From Eopsaltria australis (lineage: Eukaryota; Chordata; Aves; Passeriformes; Petroicidae), in NCBI GenBank assembly GCA_034509425.1, contig JAVTVJ010001130.1, positions 248,001 through 312,000 on the forward strand: 64,000 nt of DNA, in the 5' to 3' direction. This document shows positions 45,467 through 55,249 of the stretch, one piece after another (within the stretch, counting starts at the first letter, position 1; each line of letters begins with the position of its first letter). The position numbers and the translations under genes are program-made. A model generated the notes under the pieces. It was not told where the DNA came from, searched no databases, and saw only the letters and a list, made by a program, of their open reading frames with translations.

Positions 45467-47021
45467 TCAGTAGGTGGCAGAAAATTTCATCCTTTTTTGC
45501 TTCTGTCTCTGATTGCAAAACCAGACCCGCACCACGTTCTTCTTCAAGTCTAACTTCTCGGCGATGGCGGCGATTTTCTCGGAGGAGGGCCGGGGCTGCA
45601 CGGCGAAATAGGCCTCGAGCGAGCGCTTCTCGGGGGCGGCGATGGACGTGCGCTTGCGCTTCTTGTCCCCCCCCGTGTAGATCTCGGGTTTGGTCATTTT
45701 CTCCCTCTGCGCCCGCTCCGCCTCCTCCAGCCACGCTTCCAGGATGGGCTTGAGGGCCACCATGTTGTTGTGGGACAAGGTGAGCGACTCGAACCTGCAG
45801 ATGGTGCTTTGGCTGAGGCAGCCCACGCCCGGGATCTTCAGGTTGGCCAGCGCGGAGCCCACGTCCGCCTGGGTGACCCCCAGCTTGATCCTCCGCTGCT
45901 TGAAGCGCTCGGCGAAGGACTCGAGCTCCCGCGGGTCCGTCTCCGTCTCGGGGCCCGAGATGACGGCGTGGGACGCGAGCCCGTGGGGGTGGGACATGTT
46001 CATGGGCTGCGGGTGGTGGGCCATGTGGTTGATGGCCGACATGTGGGAGTGCGGGTGCGAAGGCGTGGAGCCCACGTCGGGGCCCGGCACCCCTCCGAGC
46101 GGCAGCGCCGAGTTGAGGTGGTCCAGCAGCTCCCCGTCCAGGCCCTGCGAGGGCTGGTGGTGGTGGTGATGGGGGTGGTGCGTGGTCAGCACGGACGGGT
46201 GGTGCAGGTGCACGGAGGACGAGGTAGGAGTGCAGGACACGCTGCTCATGGTGTGGTAGGTGGCATCCGGCTTGAAGGGGTGGGTTTTCTGCGACACGAT
46301 ATCCACGGCGGCCAGAGCCTCGGCTCCCCGCAGCAGCGTCTCGTCAAAGCCAGCGAAGATGTTCCCCTGGATCTGCACGGAGGGCCGGGGGAGGAGGAAA
46401 GCGGCAGGGAAGACAAACCGAGAGAGCGGGAGAGGATTAACGGGAAGCGGCGTGACCGAGATCCCGCTCTGCGCCACCGGCACCGCCGGGGACAGGTAAC
46501 GCGAACCGAGCGCTACCCGAGCCCCCCAGACAAAAGCACCGCCGTGACAGACCCCGAGCGCTCTCCCTCCGAGTCGGGCACCCACTCTGCCCTCCGGGGC
46601 GACCTCCCCAAAAGAGAGGCAGCGGCAGAGAGGCCGGAGCCGTCGGGGGTCGCGCAGCCCCGCGCTGCCCCAGCGCTCTCACGGAGCGCGACGGGACGGC
46701 TGCAGCTCCCGAGCGGGACCGACCCCGCGCCCCCCGACCGCCCCAAACCCCCTTCCCCCGGGAACAGCCCCCCGCCCGCGCCGGAGGAGGCAGGAAGGCA
46801 TGGAGGAACCCCCAAACCCAAAATAAACCCAAAGGGAAACCGGAGTAAGTTGGCGAGGGTCGGCGGGCGCGGAACCTCCCGAGAGCCGTGCTGGGGCTTA
46901 CCTGGGGGGCGGGCAGGCAGGCTCTGCGGATGGCTTCGGAGCTGGTGTGCAGGTGCGGGTACTTGGGCTCGTGCAGGATGGGGTGCATGCTGAACGCCTG
47001 CTTGCTGTTCATGGACATCAT
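45467..47021 (-). CDS. POU4F1-like: POU class 4 (BRN3) homeobox transcription factor; POU4F1-like, possible fourth paralogue
   Basis: The coding sequence joins exon 1 (47021-46902, 40 codons) to exon 2 (46372-45467, 301 codons plus TGA), making 341 residues. Splicing is phase 0 with consensus GTAAG and CAG. The ATG has A at -3 and is followed by a second ATG. The protein starts MMSMNSKQ. The POU-IV box runs about 27-66 across the splice. A His-rich run is at 105-112, the POU-specific domain is about 186-260, and the homeodomain is 277-336 with WFCNQRQKQKRMK in helix 3. The end, FSATY, matches POU4F1. Family members are nuclear DNA-binding regulators of sensory neuron, retinal ganglion and hair-cell fate. 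Unlike mammalian POU4F1 it lacks long Gly/Ala tracts, and it differs from the three human paralogues at Cys225, Val245 and Glu252. Met82 could start a short isoform, as reported for BRN3A. Membership of POU4 is near certain. The paralogue assignment is inference. Confidence 0.95.
46373..46901 (-). other. single intron of the POU4F gene
   Basis: The intron is 529 bp and GC-rich. Read on the minus strand it begins GTAAGC after the codon CAG (Gln40) and ends with a pyrimidine-rich tract and CAG before ATC (Ile41). POU4 genes carry one intron at this same point, between the exon-1 LPxP(Q/P) motif and the exon-2 (L/I)Q motif. The exon-2 frame stays open for about 70 codons into the intron, so a naive reading would extend exon 2 upstream. 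Confidence 0.9.
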
Positions 47022-47140
47022 GGTGGGAGCGGAGCGGGGCAGGGCAGGGCGCTCCGGGCACCCGGCTCGGGGGCGCGGTATTGTCTGGCTCCGCCGCCCG
47101 GCATCAATGGCATTATAGCCCGGCCCCCCCGCCCCCCGCC
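47022..47140 (-). promoter_or_regulatory. core promoter and short 5' UTR of the POU4F gene
   Basis: On the minus strand a TATA-like motif, GGGCTATAATGCC, has its TATAAT at 47117-47112. This is about 91 bp upstream of the ATG and lies inside the CpG island. A start site about 30 bp downstream of it would give a 5' UTR of roughly 60-70 bp. The region before the ATG is GC-rich, and the ATG context is CCCACC. Promoter placement is inferred from motif and distance only. Confidence 0.5.
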
Positions 47141-47650
47141 CACCGGGAGGGGCCGCGATGGTCCCTCCCACCGCCCGCCCCCGGGCAGCGAGCTCACCCC
47201 CCCTCAAACCGGGGCTCGGCCCCCCGCCGCCCGAGGTACCCCCTCCCCAAATCGGGCCTCCCCTGCTCCGGTTGTAACCACCCCCAAAACCCAGCTCCCC
47301 ACCTGTCGGAGAGCCCCCCCAAAGCGGGGTTCAGCCCCCCTTCTCCGCCCCTCCCCGGCTCTGCTCATCCCGCAGGTGCGCCCCTCTCCCTGTCGTCCCT
47401 CGTCGCGTCCGGTCGGGGGGGGCATCACCTCCCGTCCGGCCCCGGCCGCCCCCTGCCCGCCGTGCCCGCGGCTCCGGGCTGCTTCCCCCGGGGGGATGTG
47501 GGGAGCAGAACAGCCCGGAACACCGAGCTGAAGAGGAGCCGTTCCCCTCCTGCCTTTGAAGGGAAGAACCTTGGGTCAAAAATCATAAAAACGACGAAAT
47601 CAAGAAAACTTTCACTAACTTTTTTTTTCCCCCTGTTTCAATGACTCTCC
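47141..47650. promoter_or_regulatory. upstream flank of the POU4F gene
   Basis: C-rich CpG sequence to about 47550, then a short AT-rich patch with GGGTCAAAAATCATAAAAAC and TTTCAATGACTCTCC that may be proximal regulatory sequence. No upstream exon recognised. Confidence 0.35.
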
Positions 47651-48295
47651 CTGGCTCCTTCCCCCGATCCTCCCGTGCTCCCACGGGCTCCACGTCTGCC
47701 TGTGCAGCTTCTCCATCCTCCCCTCTCCAGCTCCTCGCTGCCTCTGCACTCACCCGTCCGTGTGAAATTCCCCACGGCCCGTGGCGTTTCCCTTCCCTCT
47801 CTCCCTCCCTGCCACCAAGGCCAGCTCCTGCCGCCACTGAAGTGGAGTTTGGTGTCACTGAGGGATCAGGGGGGTGGCAGGGGTGGTTTGCAGCCGCCCA
47901 GATGCTCCCAAAAGGTGCATGAGGAGCGTGACAGCCCCGGCAGGGCAGAGCAGGGGGGCTGGAAGGAGGAACCCCAGCGCCCGGGGGTGATGGAGGACGG
48001 GAGGGTCCCGGGTTATGCTCAGAGCAAACTTCTCCTCAAGGGAACCCGGGGTGCTTCTCCAGCCCCAAAATCCAGCCTCAGCAATGGCTTTGGTACACGG
48101 TGCACGTGTCCCAGGGGTCAGGGGTCATCTGTTTCCTGCTGCCTTTCCCATTCACCTTCTTCTCTGAGTCCCTTCTCCCGGGGATCCTGCCAGGTGTCTT
48201 GGGACAGACAGGGTCAGCGAGCGTCACAGGGAAAGGAAAATCCCGACCTGACCCCACGACCTGATCCCCAGCTTACAGGAGAGGCTGAACTGACC
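47651..48295. other. intergenic, unique sequence
   Basis: Nothing recognised. Confidence 0.3.
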
Positions 48296-48298
48296 CCC

Positions 48299-48376
48299 AA
48301 AAGATCGTAGAAGGGGCTGGGAGGCACCTTCAGGATCATCCAGTTCCAGCCCCCTGCCATGGGCGGGGACACGAGG
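48299..48376 (-). mobile_element. CR1 LINE 3' tip
   Basis: Antisense remnant: GATCGTAGAAGGGGCTGGGA through TTCCAGCCCCCTGCCATGGG. Confidence 0.7.
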
Positions 48377-49903
48377 GAACCAGAGAAGTTTCCTTGGTGC
48401 TGGACCTGCCCAGGGGAAGCTCGGATCCAGTGACAGGAGACTGAGAGCCACAATCACCGTGTCTGGTGCTGTCCAGACTCGGGCACAGCCCCCAAATCCA
48501 CACAGAAATCCCCAAAACCAGCCCCGTGCAGCCCTTGGTGTGAGCAGAGGGGTTGGGAAGAGTCCACAGGGCTGGATCCTGACTCCAGAGAAATCCTCCC
48601 GGGGGAAAAACTGCACCAGCACCAAGGAGCTGCCAGGAAGGCCCTGTCCCTGGTGGCCTGGGACACTGCCAGCCCTTCCTGGACTCTGCAGCATCCCACG
48701 TGTGCCAGGGGCCACCAGGCCCTGCCAGGATGCCCCGACTCTCCGGAGGCGAGCGCAAGCGGGAGCTCGGGAGCCTCTTCCCTTCTCCCCGCTGCCAGCT
48801 CTGAGTCACGGACTCCTCTCTGCTCCTGGAGAGCTGCAGGGTCAGGTGATGGGCAGAGCAGAGCGGGTGCTGGAGAGCTCCACGGAGACTCAGGATTCCT
48901 CAGAAGGGGAATTGTCCCTTCCCTGTGCTCTGCAGTGGATCTGTCCCCTCCAGCTGGGTTTGTTAACTCTCTCATGACTCCGGGAGCTTTTGTGTTCCAC
49001 AGTTCCTGTTGCTGAGCTCTTCCTGGTGGCCCCTCTACCCTCCTTTTCCTCGTTTTCTGCATTTCAGCAGCTCAGGGAAGGTTGGACAGAGCAGTTCAGC
49101 TCCTGGCTCTGGATTTCACTCTCCCCAAGGAAGCAAACCTGTGCCAAGCTGCATTTTGCTGCTGTTCATGTGGGAAGCAAACAGCATTCCCTCCTTCCCA
49201 CTCCTCTGTGTGCCAGCAGACTTCTCCAAAGCACCGAGCCTGTGCTCTTCCTGAACATCCTGCCCTGGACTTGATCCTGAAAAGGAACTTTTTGAGCAAG
49301 AGGCAGTCGGGGAGGATCCCTGAATGCAGCTCTGGGCACCCTGGCACTAAAACACAGGGACACCACAGGGACATCAAGAACCCCCAGCCAGCCCCATCCC
49401 ATGGATGAGCTCATCCTCCTGCCACCTCCTACACGGGTCTGTGGGCTCGTCCCAGAGGGGAAGAGAGCAGTGCCCTCCATGTCAAACCTCTGGATGGAGT
49501 CAGGAGCTGTCAGGCTCCTCCTGGGTAAGGAAAAACAAGGAAAACTCTCCTGTCTTTGTGCAAAGATGAGGAAGCACCGAACAAGGAGGAGTTTCTACAG
49601 CAGGGATGATCACAGGCGTCTCAACCACTTCCACAGTTGTTGCTTTAGCCCTGGGCAACTCTGAGTATTGGAACTTCCAAGGAGCGGGATGAACTTCCAG
49701 GGGATTGCCAGTGCTCTGCTCTGGCTTTCTGCAGTAAGATGGAGCAGCTCTGCAATGCTCTGTTCCAGCTTTCCTCCCTAACTGCCCCAAAAACTGGAAT
49801 AGTCCAGACCCACTTCTCCCACCTGTCCATACCAGCAAGCCCCATGAGGCAGGAAATGCTTCAATGGAATCAGAATTCAAAAGAGGAAACCCAGGATCTT
49901 TCC

Positions 49904-49907
<4 letters not shown>
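48377..49907. other. intergenic, unique sequence
   Basis: No gene recognised in about 1.5 kb. Confidence 0.3.

Positions 49908-49959
<52 letters not shown>
49908..49959 (+). repeat. uninterrupted poly(A) run of 52
   Basis: Fifty-two consecutive A residues, followed by CCAAACAAAAAAAACCC. No gene-like or SINE-like body was recognised upstream. Confidence 0.95.
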
Positions 49960-49961
<2 letters not shown>

Positions 49962-50435
49962 AAACAAAAAAAACCCGAATAAAAGCACTGAACAAAGATC
50001 CTCACGATCTGAGTCTTTGGAAAACAAACTCCTTCCAAGGTGATTCCAGCATCCAGGCTAAGAGCTGGCACCCCAGCCTGGCCAGTGGCTTTGGAGACCC
50101 TTTCTGAAACAAATCCCTGTGCAGAAATGAAGAGTCAGGAACCTCCTCACGTTGTGTGCTGTGGTTCTGTGCCGTGGAATGGCAAAGGATCCAACAGGGC
50201 AAGAATATTGCGGGAACCATGACCCCGACAGTCCTGGCCACGCTCTCCAGCAAGGTCTGAGCTCCAGAAGCTCCATCTCCCCGCTGCTTTTTGAGGATGA
50301 CCCACGATTTCCCTGTCTGGCTGTGCCCAATAAAGCCCTGCACGCTCCTCCTGGTGCCGTGTTTTCCATCCGAGAGGGCTGGCGCAGCCTTTGCAGGGGC
50401 CCGGCCTGCCTGCCATGTGCTCCGGTGCCTCAGGC
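49960..50435. other. intergenic, unique sequence
   Basis: Nothing recognised. Confidence 0.3.
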
Positions 50436-50620
50436 AGTTGCCTGCAGACTCCAGCTGTTTTTATTACCTAAGTGGGTTTGATTGCTCCTTCATTTGTGCC
50501 TGAATGAGAGCCCTTGGCACCCTCGTGGGCTTTAATGGGGTCTGTGTGTTCTCGCTCCCAATTAAACCCACGGGCAGCGATTAACAGCTTCCAGCAACTC
50601 CAGCGCCGAGCTCGGCTTTC
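50436..50620. promoter_or_regulatory. candidate upstream conserved element
   Basis: Repeat-free, about 3.4 kb upstream of the POU4F start. Includes CCAGCTGTTTTTATTACCTA, TTTGATTGCTCCTTCATTTG, GGGCTTTAATGGGG, CCCAATTAAACCCACG and GCGATTAACAGC. Dense homeobox cores and an E-box. Confidence 0.4.
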
Positions 50621-51120
50621 CAGGGCTCCGGGAGAGGATCCTGCAAAGGGGACACGACTTTGTGCATCCCGGGCAGACAGCTGGGCTGGCTGGAAATGGC
50701 TCTGTCCCCAGGTGACCGCTGCCACTTCCTTCTCGTCAGGGGAGCTTCGGCTCAGCCGTCCCAGCCTCGCACAGACACATTTCCCAGCAGTGGGGGACGG
50801 TGCTGGAGGGTGGCCAGGGGTGGGTGTCACCCCAAAGTGGGGGTAGAGACATTAAGGACAGCACCTCACCTGCCCTGGCTGCCAGGGCTGCTCCTGGAAA
50901 ACGTCTTGGGGGTGACGCAGAGATCAGGACAGCGGGACGTGGACAGCCTTGTCCCACTTGGTCCCTCCCTCCCCTCCCTTTGTCCTTGTGGTCTTGCCCA
51001 GGGCCTGAGCAGGTGCGAGTAGCCAAAAACGGTGGATTTCTGGTGCGCTTGGAATTTTCAGCCCCAAGTTGTGACTCCAGGAGCCATCCCAGCCCCTGGC
51101 AGCCGCTCCGCCGGGATCAT
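50621..51120. other. intergenic, GC-rich unique sequence
   Basis: Nothing recognised. Confidence 0.3.
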
Positions 51121-51275
51121 CCGACGAACACATCACATCCAACACGACCCACGGCCATCTGTGGAGCCCCGGGGAGGAGCCATCCGTCAAAATTAAGATG
51201 TTGGGGGATTAAATGCTTCGATCTCGTCGGAATTGGCGTTTTCTGATGGAAATTGGTTCTGTCAGGAAATGTGTA
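51121..51275. promoter_or_regulatory. candidate upstream conserved element
   Basis: Repeat-free: CCATCTGTGGAG (E-box), CGTCAAAATTAAGATG, GGGGATTAAATGCTTCGATC and TTCTGATGGAAATTGG. Inferred. Confidence 0.3.
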
Positions 51276-51574
51276 AGTGGCGCTACCTGCCAGAGGTTCC
51301 GTGCACTGGGAGCGGGGGTGGTCGGAGGCGGCTGATGGAGGGCAGGGATGGAATGGAAAATCCAGGCCCAGGAGCTTTTTAACTCAATTAAAGTCTGGGT
51401 CACTCCTGAGACAGGCCTGTGGCATCGGGAAGAACGTTCCTCCCACGCTGAGTTAAACTCGGTGTGAGGTCAAGGACAGGACCGCGACAGGCTGAAGGGA
51501 CACCTCAGGTGGCAGGTGGTGGCATCGTGGAAGACTCAACAGAGGCCAAATTCCGTGCTGGAGTCAGGAGTAGA

Positions 51575-51722
51575 CATCACAGAGCCATGGAATCATTGAG
51601 GTGGGAAAAATCCTCTCAGACCCTCGAGTCCAGCTGCTCCCTAGCAAGGCCACCGCTGTCCCATGTCCCCAGCTGCCACCTCCACCCAGCTCCTGAACCA
51701 CTCCAGGCACGGTGCCAAGGCG
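51575..51722 (-). mobile_element. CR1 LINE 3' fragment
   Basis: Antisense CR1 from CAGAGCCATGGAATCATTGA through CTGCCACCTCCACCCAGCTC. Confidence 0.8.
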
Positions 51723-51879
51723 TGGTTTGGAATAAGATGCTTTCAGAAATGCCTGTTTCTGGAGGAAAATGCAGGAGCAGCTCTTGATGAGGGCGAGATC
51801 CCTTCCCAGCCAGCAGAGCAGGGTGTTTAATGCAGGTCTCACACTCGAGGTGTAAGGGAAAGACGATCTGTGCTGGCCA

Positions 51880-52480
51880 ACAGATCCAGCTTGTAAAAAT
51901 CCTTATTAAAACCCCACAGAGCCTAATCGGGTAAGATGGCTTTTAATTAAAAAGTGCAACCCTTCAGCCAACTTTTATGGGAGATTGCTGCGACCCCAGG
52001 AGATGCCAACCAGCAATAGACTCAACTCCTTCCGGAGGGAGGGATCCTTCCCATCCTTTGTTAGCTGGAACATCTCTGCCGCTTTTAAATGGGCAGCTTC
52101 ACAGGTTTCCTGAGTGTGGTTTCTTCCATTAGGAAATGGGAATCTTCTAACAGCTCACCCAGGCAGCAAAATTCCTGCACTCCATCTCCTGCATTAGGAG
52201 CCCGGAGTCCGCGCGGAGCGGGAGAGAGAGCGGTAGAAAAGAAAATCCAGATGGGGCAAAGTGTAGCTCGACTTTTTAATGCTAAATTATTTACAGTAAG
52301 TAAAATCGTGTGTGTCAATTGTGAAAAGAGTCCAATTTGTTTGATTTACATTGCAGGGGGGTGCCCTGGGGTAGGGGGTGTTTAACTATCTCCTCTAATG
52401 TAATTGCCTATGGCAGCCCGGTAAATATTTGATGGGCTGCCTGAGCGAGGGAAGGAGCTGGGGCTGATGCTCCCGCAGCC
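51880..52480. promoter_or_regulatory. candidate upstream enhancer, about 5 kb 5' of POU4F
   Basis: A 600-bp repeat-free, AT-rich block between CR1 copies. Includes CTTATTAAAACCCC, AGCCTAATCGGG, GGCTTTTAATTAAAAAG, CTTTTTAATGCTAAATTATT, GTGTGTCAATTGTG, TCTAATGTAATTGCC and GTAAATATTTGATGGGC. Mammalian Brn3a has 5' enhancers several kb upstream, some autoregulated. Equivalence here is inference. Confidence 0.45.
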
Positions 52481-52908
52481 CTCGCAGGGTATCAAATGCA
52501 GCTGCAGCCAGGCACTACCTGAGCCCTTCCCATTGTGTAACCTTGCTGCCTTTAGCCCACTTTCAGGCTGGGAATGTGCACTTTCTGCCGGGAAAAGGGT
52601 TTGTGCCCCGTGCCGTGGGTTTGTTTTATGTAAGAAGCCCGGATTTCTCTGTCTGTGCCTCGAAGGGAGCGTTTCCCTCAGCTTTTCGGCAGGAAAAGCA
52701 GGTTTTGCTCTTGTCAAGGATGTTTCCGTGGTTTGGAGGGGCTGGAGGCTCGCAGGGATTGTCCCTCAGTCACAGGAGGGTCGGATCTTGGCTGAGGATG
52801 GTGATGGGGACAGGGATGGACAGGACTGGGAAGGACACAGAGGGGCTCCAGCAGCAGAGGTGGCTGCAAAAAATTCACAGCTCCAGCTCGTGCAGCCTCT
52901 CGCTGCTT
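52481..52908. other. intergenic, unique sequence
   Basis: Nothing recognised. Confidence 0.3.
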
Positions 52909-52909
52909 T

Positions 52910-53166
52910 TCCATTTTTAGTGTTTCAAGCAGCACCAGGGGAGGCTCAGGCTGGACACCAGGAGAAATTTCCCCATGGAAAGGGTGCTCAGGCCTTGGCA
53001 GGGGCTGCCCAGGGAGCTTTGGAGTGCCCATCCCTGGTGGTGCCCAAGGAAGGCCTGGACGTGGCACTCAGAGTTTGGGGCTGGTGACAAGATGGTGACA
53101 GGCCACAGGCTGGACTTGATGATTCTGGAGGCCTTTTCCAACCTCAGTGATCCTGGGATTCCGTGT
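52910..53166 (+). mobile_element. CR1 LINE 3' end fragment
   Basis: Sense CR1 from GGCTGGACACCAGGAGAAAT through GGACTTGATGATTCTGGAGG to CAACCTCAGTGATCCTGGGA. Confidence 0.9.
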
Positions 53167-53805
53167 CAAGATGGACACAGTGCCCCGGGAATGGCCCCTG
53201 TGACCTGGGGACGAGGTTGTGCTGCTCAGCCAAGGCTGGGACAGAGCCCCTGCTCCCCTCTGGACAACCCTGCCAGTCCATAGGAATTCCTGGAGGGTAG
53301 GAAATGTCACATCACCCACCTGGGACGGTAAATATTTAACAAGGGGAACACCCCCTGCCTTTCTCCCTGCCCTCCTCATCCATATTCAGCTCCTGCAGCT
53401 CTTCCAGCCCTGCAGGAAGCACAGAGACCCCTGGGAAGAGGGAATTCTCTGAGGTGGCACAGGAAGAGCTTGGGAAGAGGAAGGGAAGAGCACTCAGGAC
53501 TGAAGGGGCACAGCCCCTGTCCCCACTGCTTGACTCCTCCTGGGATTTGGGATACATCCCAAGAGCACCCCCAGTTTGCCGGAGCAGGGCACCAGTTGGT
53601 TCTGGGGTGTTCTGGGGGTGCAAGGTGGTGCCAAGGGAGTGGTGGCGCCTGGAACATGCACTCCAGATGTCTGTGGGGTGAGGGAATGGGGCCGGGTGGG
53701 GCTGGGCTCCCCTCTGGAGGAGGATGTCCGAGCCCTGCCCCAGGAGGGGCTGTGTTTGCAGGTCCCCTGCCCTCTGAAGGGGTTTGGGGCTCCAGATTTG
53801 GGGGT
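53167..53805. other. intergenic, unique sequence
   Basis: Nothing recognised. Confidence 0.3.
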
Positions 53806-54010
53806 TGGAAGTCAATGATCTCCGAGGTCCCTTCCCAAGCAAATCATCCATGGATTCTGTGGTTTGGAAGGGATCCGTGGAGGCCTCCAGCCCAATTCCC
53901 TGCTTGGAGCAGGGCCACTCAGAGCAGGTTTCTACAGTGGAGTTTGAACCTCTCCAACGATGGAGGCACCAAAGTCTCCCTGGGCTCCAGAGAGTGAGCA
54001 GGGAGAGGCC
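53806..54010. mobile_element. two CR1 fragments joined at their 3' ends
   Basis: A sense piece ends near 53862 (TGATCTCCGAGGTCCCTTCC). An antisense piece begins almost at once (GGATTCTGTGGTTTGGAAGG) and runs to about 54010. The 3' termini of two copies meet tail to tail. Confidence 0.65.
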
Positions 54011-54418
54011 AGCCAAGATCTTCATCCACCAAGGCAACCAAAAGTTGGGAGGGGATGCTGCACCCACCAGGTTTGGCACGGAAACCCCTTGGGGCTGTGG
54101 ATGGAAGGAACTGGGCTCGGATGGCACCAGCAGCCCAGGCAGGGACGAGTGGGACCCACAGCAAGCTCCACGGAGCTCCCCATGGACCCACTGGGGTTTC
54201 TCTGAGGGTTTCCCAGCTGTGGCTGGGAGGCAGGAGCAGGCAGGATGGAATGGAGGAGGGATGGAGGTGTGGAGCAGGGGGAGAGGCCTGCTGGGGTCCT
54301 GGGATGCAGAGGGGGATTTTACACGGGAATGCGAGCGGATGCTCCCGGTGCCCTGGGGGTCCCAGCCTTGTCCTGGCAGGAGCCTCTCCGAGGTTCTCCA
54401 CGCCTTGGTCTGCTCCAG
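54011..54418. other. intergenic, unique sequence
   Basis: Nothing recognised. Confidence 0.3.
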
Positions 54419-54690
54419 CTCTTACAGAAACCAGCTCTATTAATATCCCCGCTCTTCCTCTCGGCCCATTACTCTCCTGATGGCCCAAATTTCCAGTTAG
54501 CTCCTCTCCAAATTTAAATGATGGCTTCCCCCTGCCTTCGCCACCCCCACCTTTCCGAGAGATGACGTCACTGATGACCCACATTCTCCTGCCTCCGAAG
54601 TGCCTGGCGCCGGGGCCATTAGATCCCTCTGCTGGGCTGGGACTGGCTGACAGCCAGTCCCGACCTCACGAGTAACCACGGCCATTCACC
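54419..54690. promoter_or_regulatory. candidate conserved element with a perfect CRE
   Basis: Repeat-free, with CTATTAATATCCCC, CAAATTTAAATGATGG and the palindromic CRE TGACGTCA at 54563-54570, directly followed by CTGATGACCCAC. Lies about 7.5 kb upstream of POU4F. Confidence 0.35.
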
Positions 54691-54902
54691 GGGAGAGGGA
54701 AGCTCCAGCCTTGCCAACAGCGTTGGAGAACGGGAGAGGAAGGAAGGATGGAGCTGGACGGAGCCTCCCCCTGCCCAGGGGGTGTTTCCAGGGAAGGGAG
54801 GAAGGGGAGCTGTCAGTAATGAACGGCTCTGAGGGAGGGAAGCAACCTTGGGAAGGGTCTTCCCTGTGCCACCTGCCCTGAGGGTCTGCCAGGAGCTGGC
54901 AG

Positions 54903-55249
54903 GTGGGATCCCATGGAATGTGGTGGGATTGGGACGCCATGGACTGCAGGAGGGATTGAGACCCCATGGAATTGTGGTGAGGTTGAGAACCCATGGACTG
55001 CTGTGGGATTGGGACACCATGGAATTCTGGTGGTGTTGGGATCCCATGGAATTCTAGTGGTGTTGGGATCCCATGGAGTGCTGTGGGATTGGGACACCAT
55101 GGACTGCTGTGGTGTTGGGATTCCATGGACTGCTGTGGGATTGGGATCCCATGGACCTGCTGTGGGATTGGGATCCCATGGACTGCTGTGGGATTGGGAT
55201 CCCATGGACTGCTGTGGGATTGGGATCCCATGGACCTCTGTGGGATTGC
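54903..55249. repeat. 26-bp minisatellite, about 13 copies
   Basis: The unit is CTGTGGGATTGGGATCCCAT plus GGACTG. Most copies contain the palindromes GGGATCCC and CCATGG. Left copies are more diverged than right copies. Confidence 0.95.

Larger units (their letters stand above)
45480..47560. promoter_or_regulatory. CpG island covering the POU4F gene and its promoter
   Basis: Both exons, the intron and about 500 bp upstream are very GC-rich with abundant CG dinucleotides, as is typical of Polycomb-regulated developmental homeobox genes. From about 47560 to 47640 the composition switches to an AT-rich block. Confidence 0.7.

Noticed and set aside
46373..46585. Upstream extension of exon 2 starting with another ATG (372-codon frame)
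   Set aside because: The extra 71 residues are translated intron. The consensus acceptor before Ile41 and the exon-1 motif match the known POU4 gene structure.
45770..46993. Plus-strand frame of 407 codons opposite the POU4F gene
   Set aside because: It is the GC-rich antisense shadow of the POU4F exons and intron, with low-complexity Arg/Gly/Pro composition.
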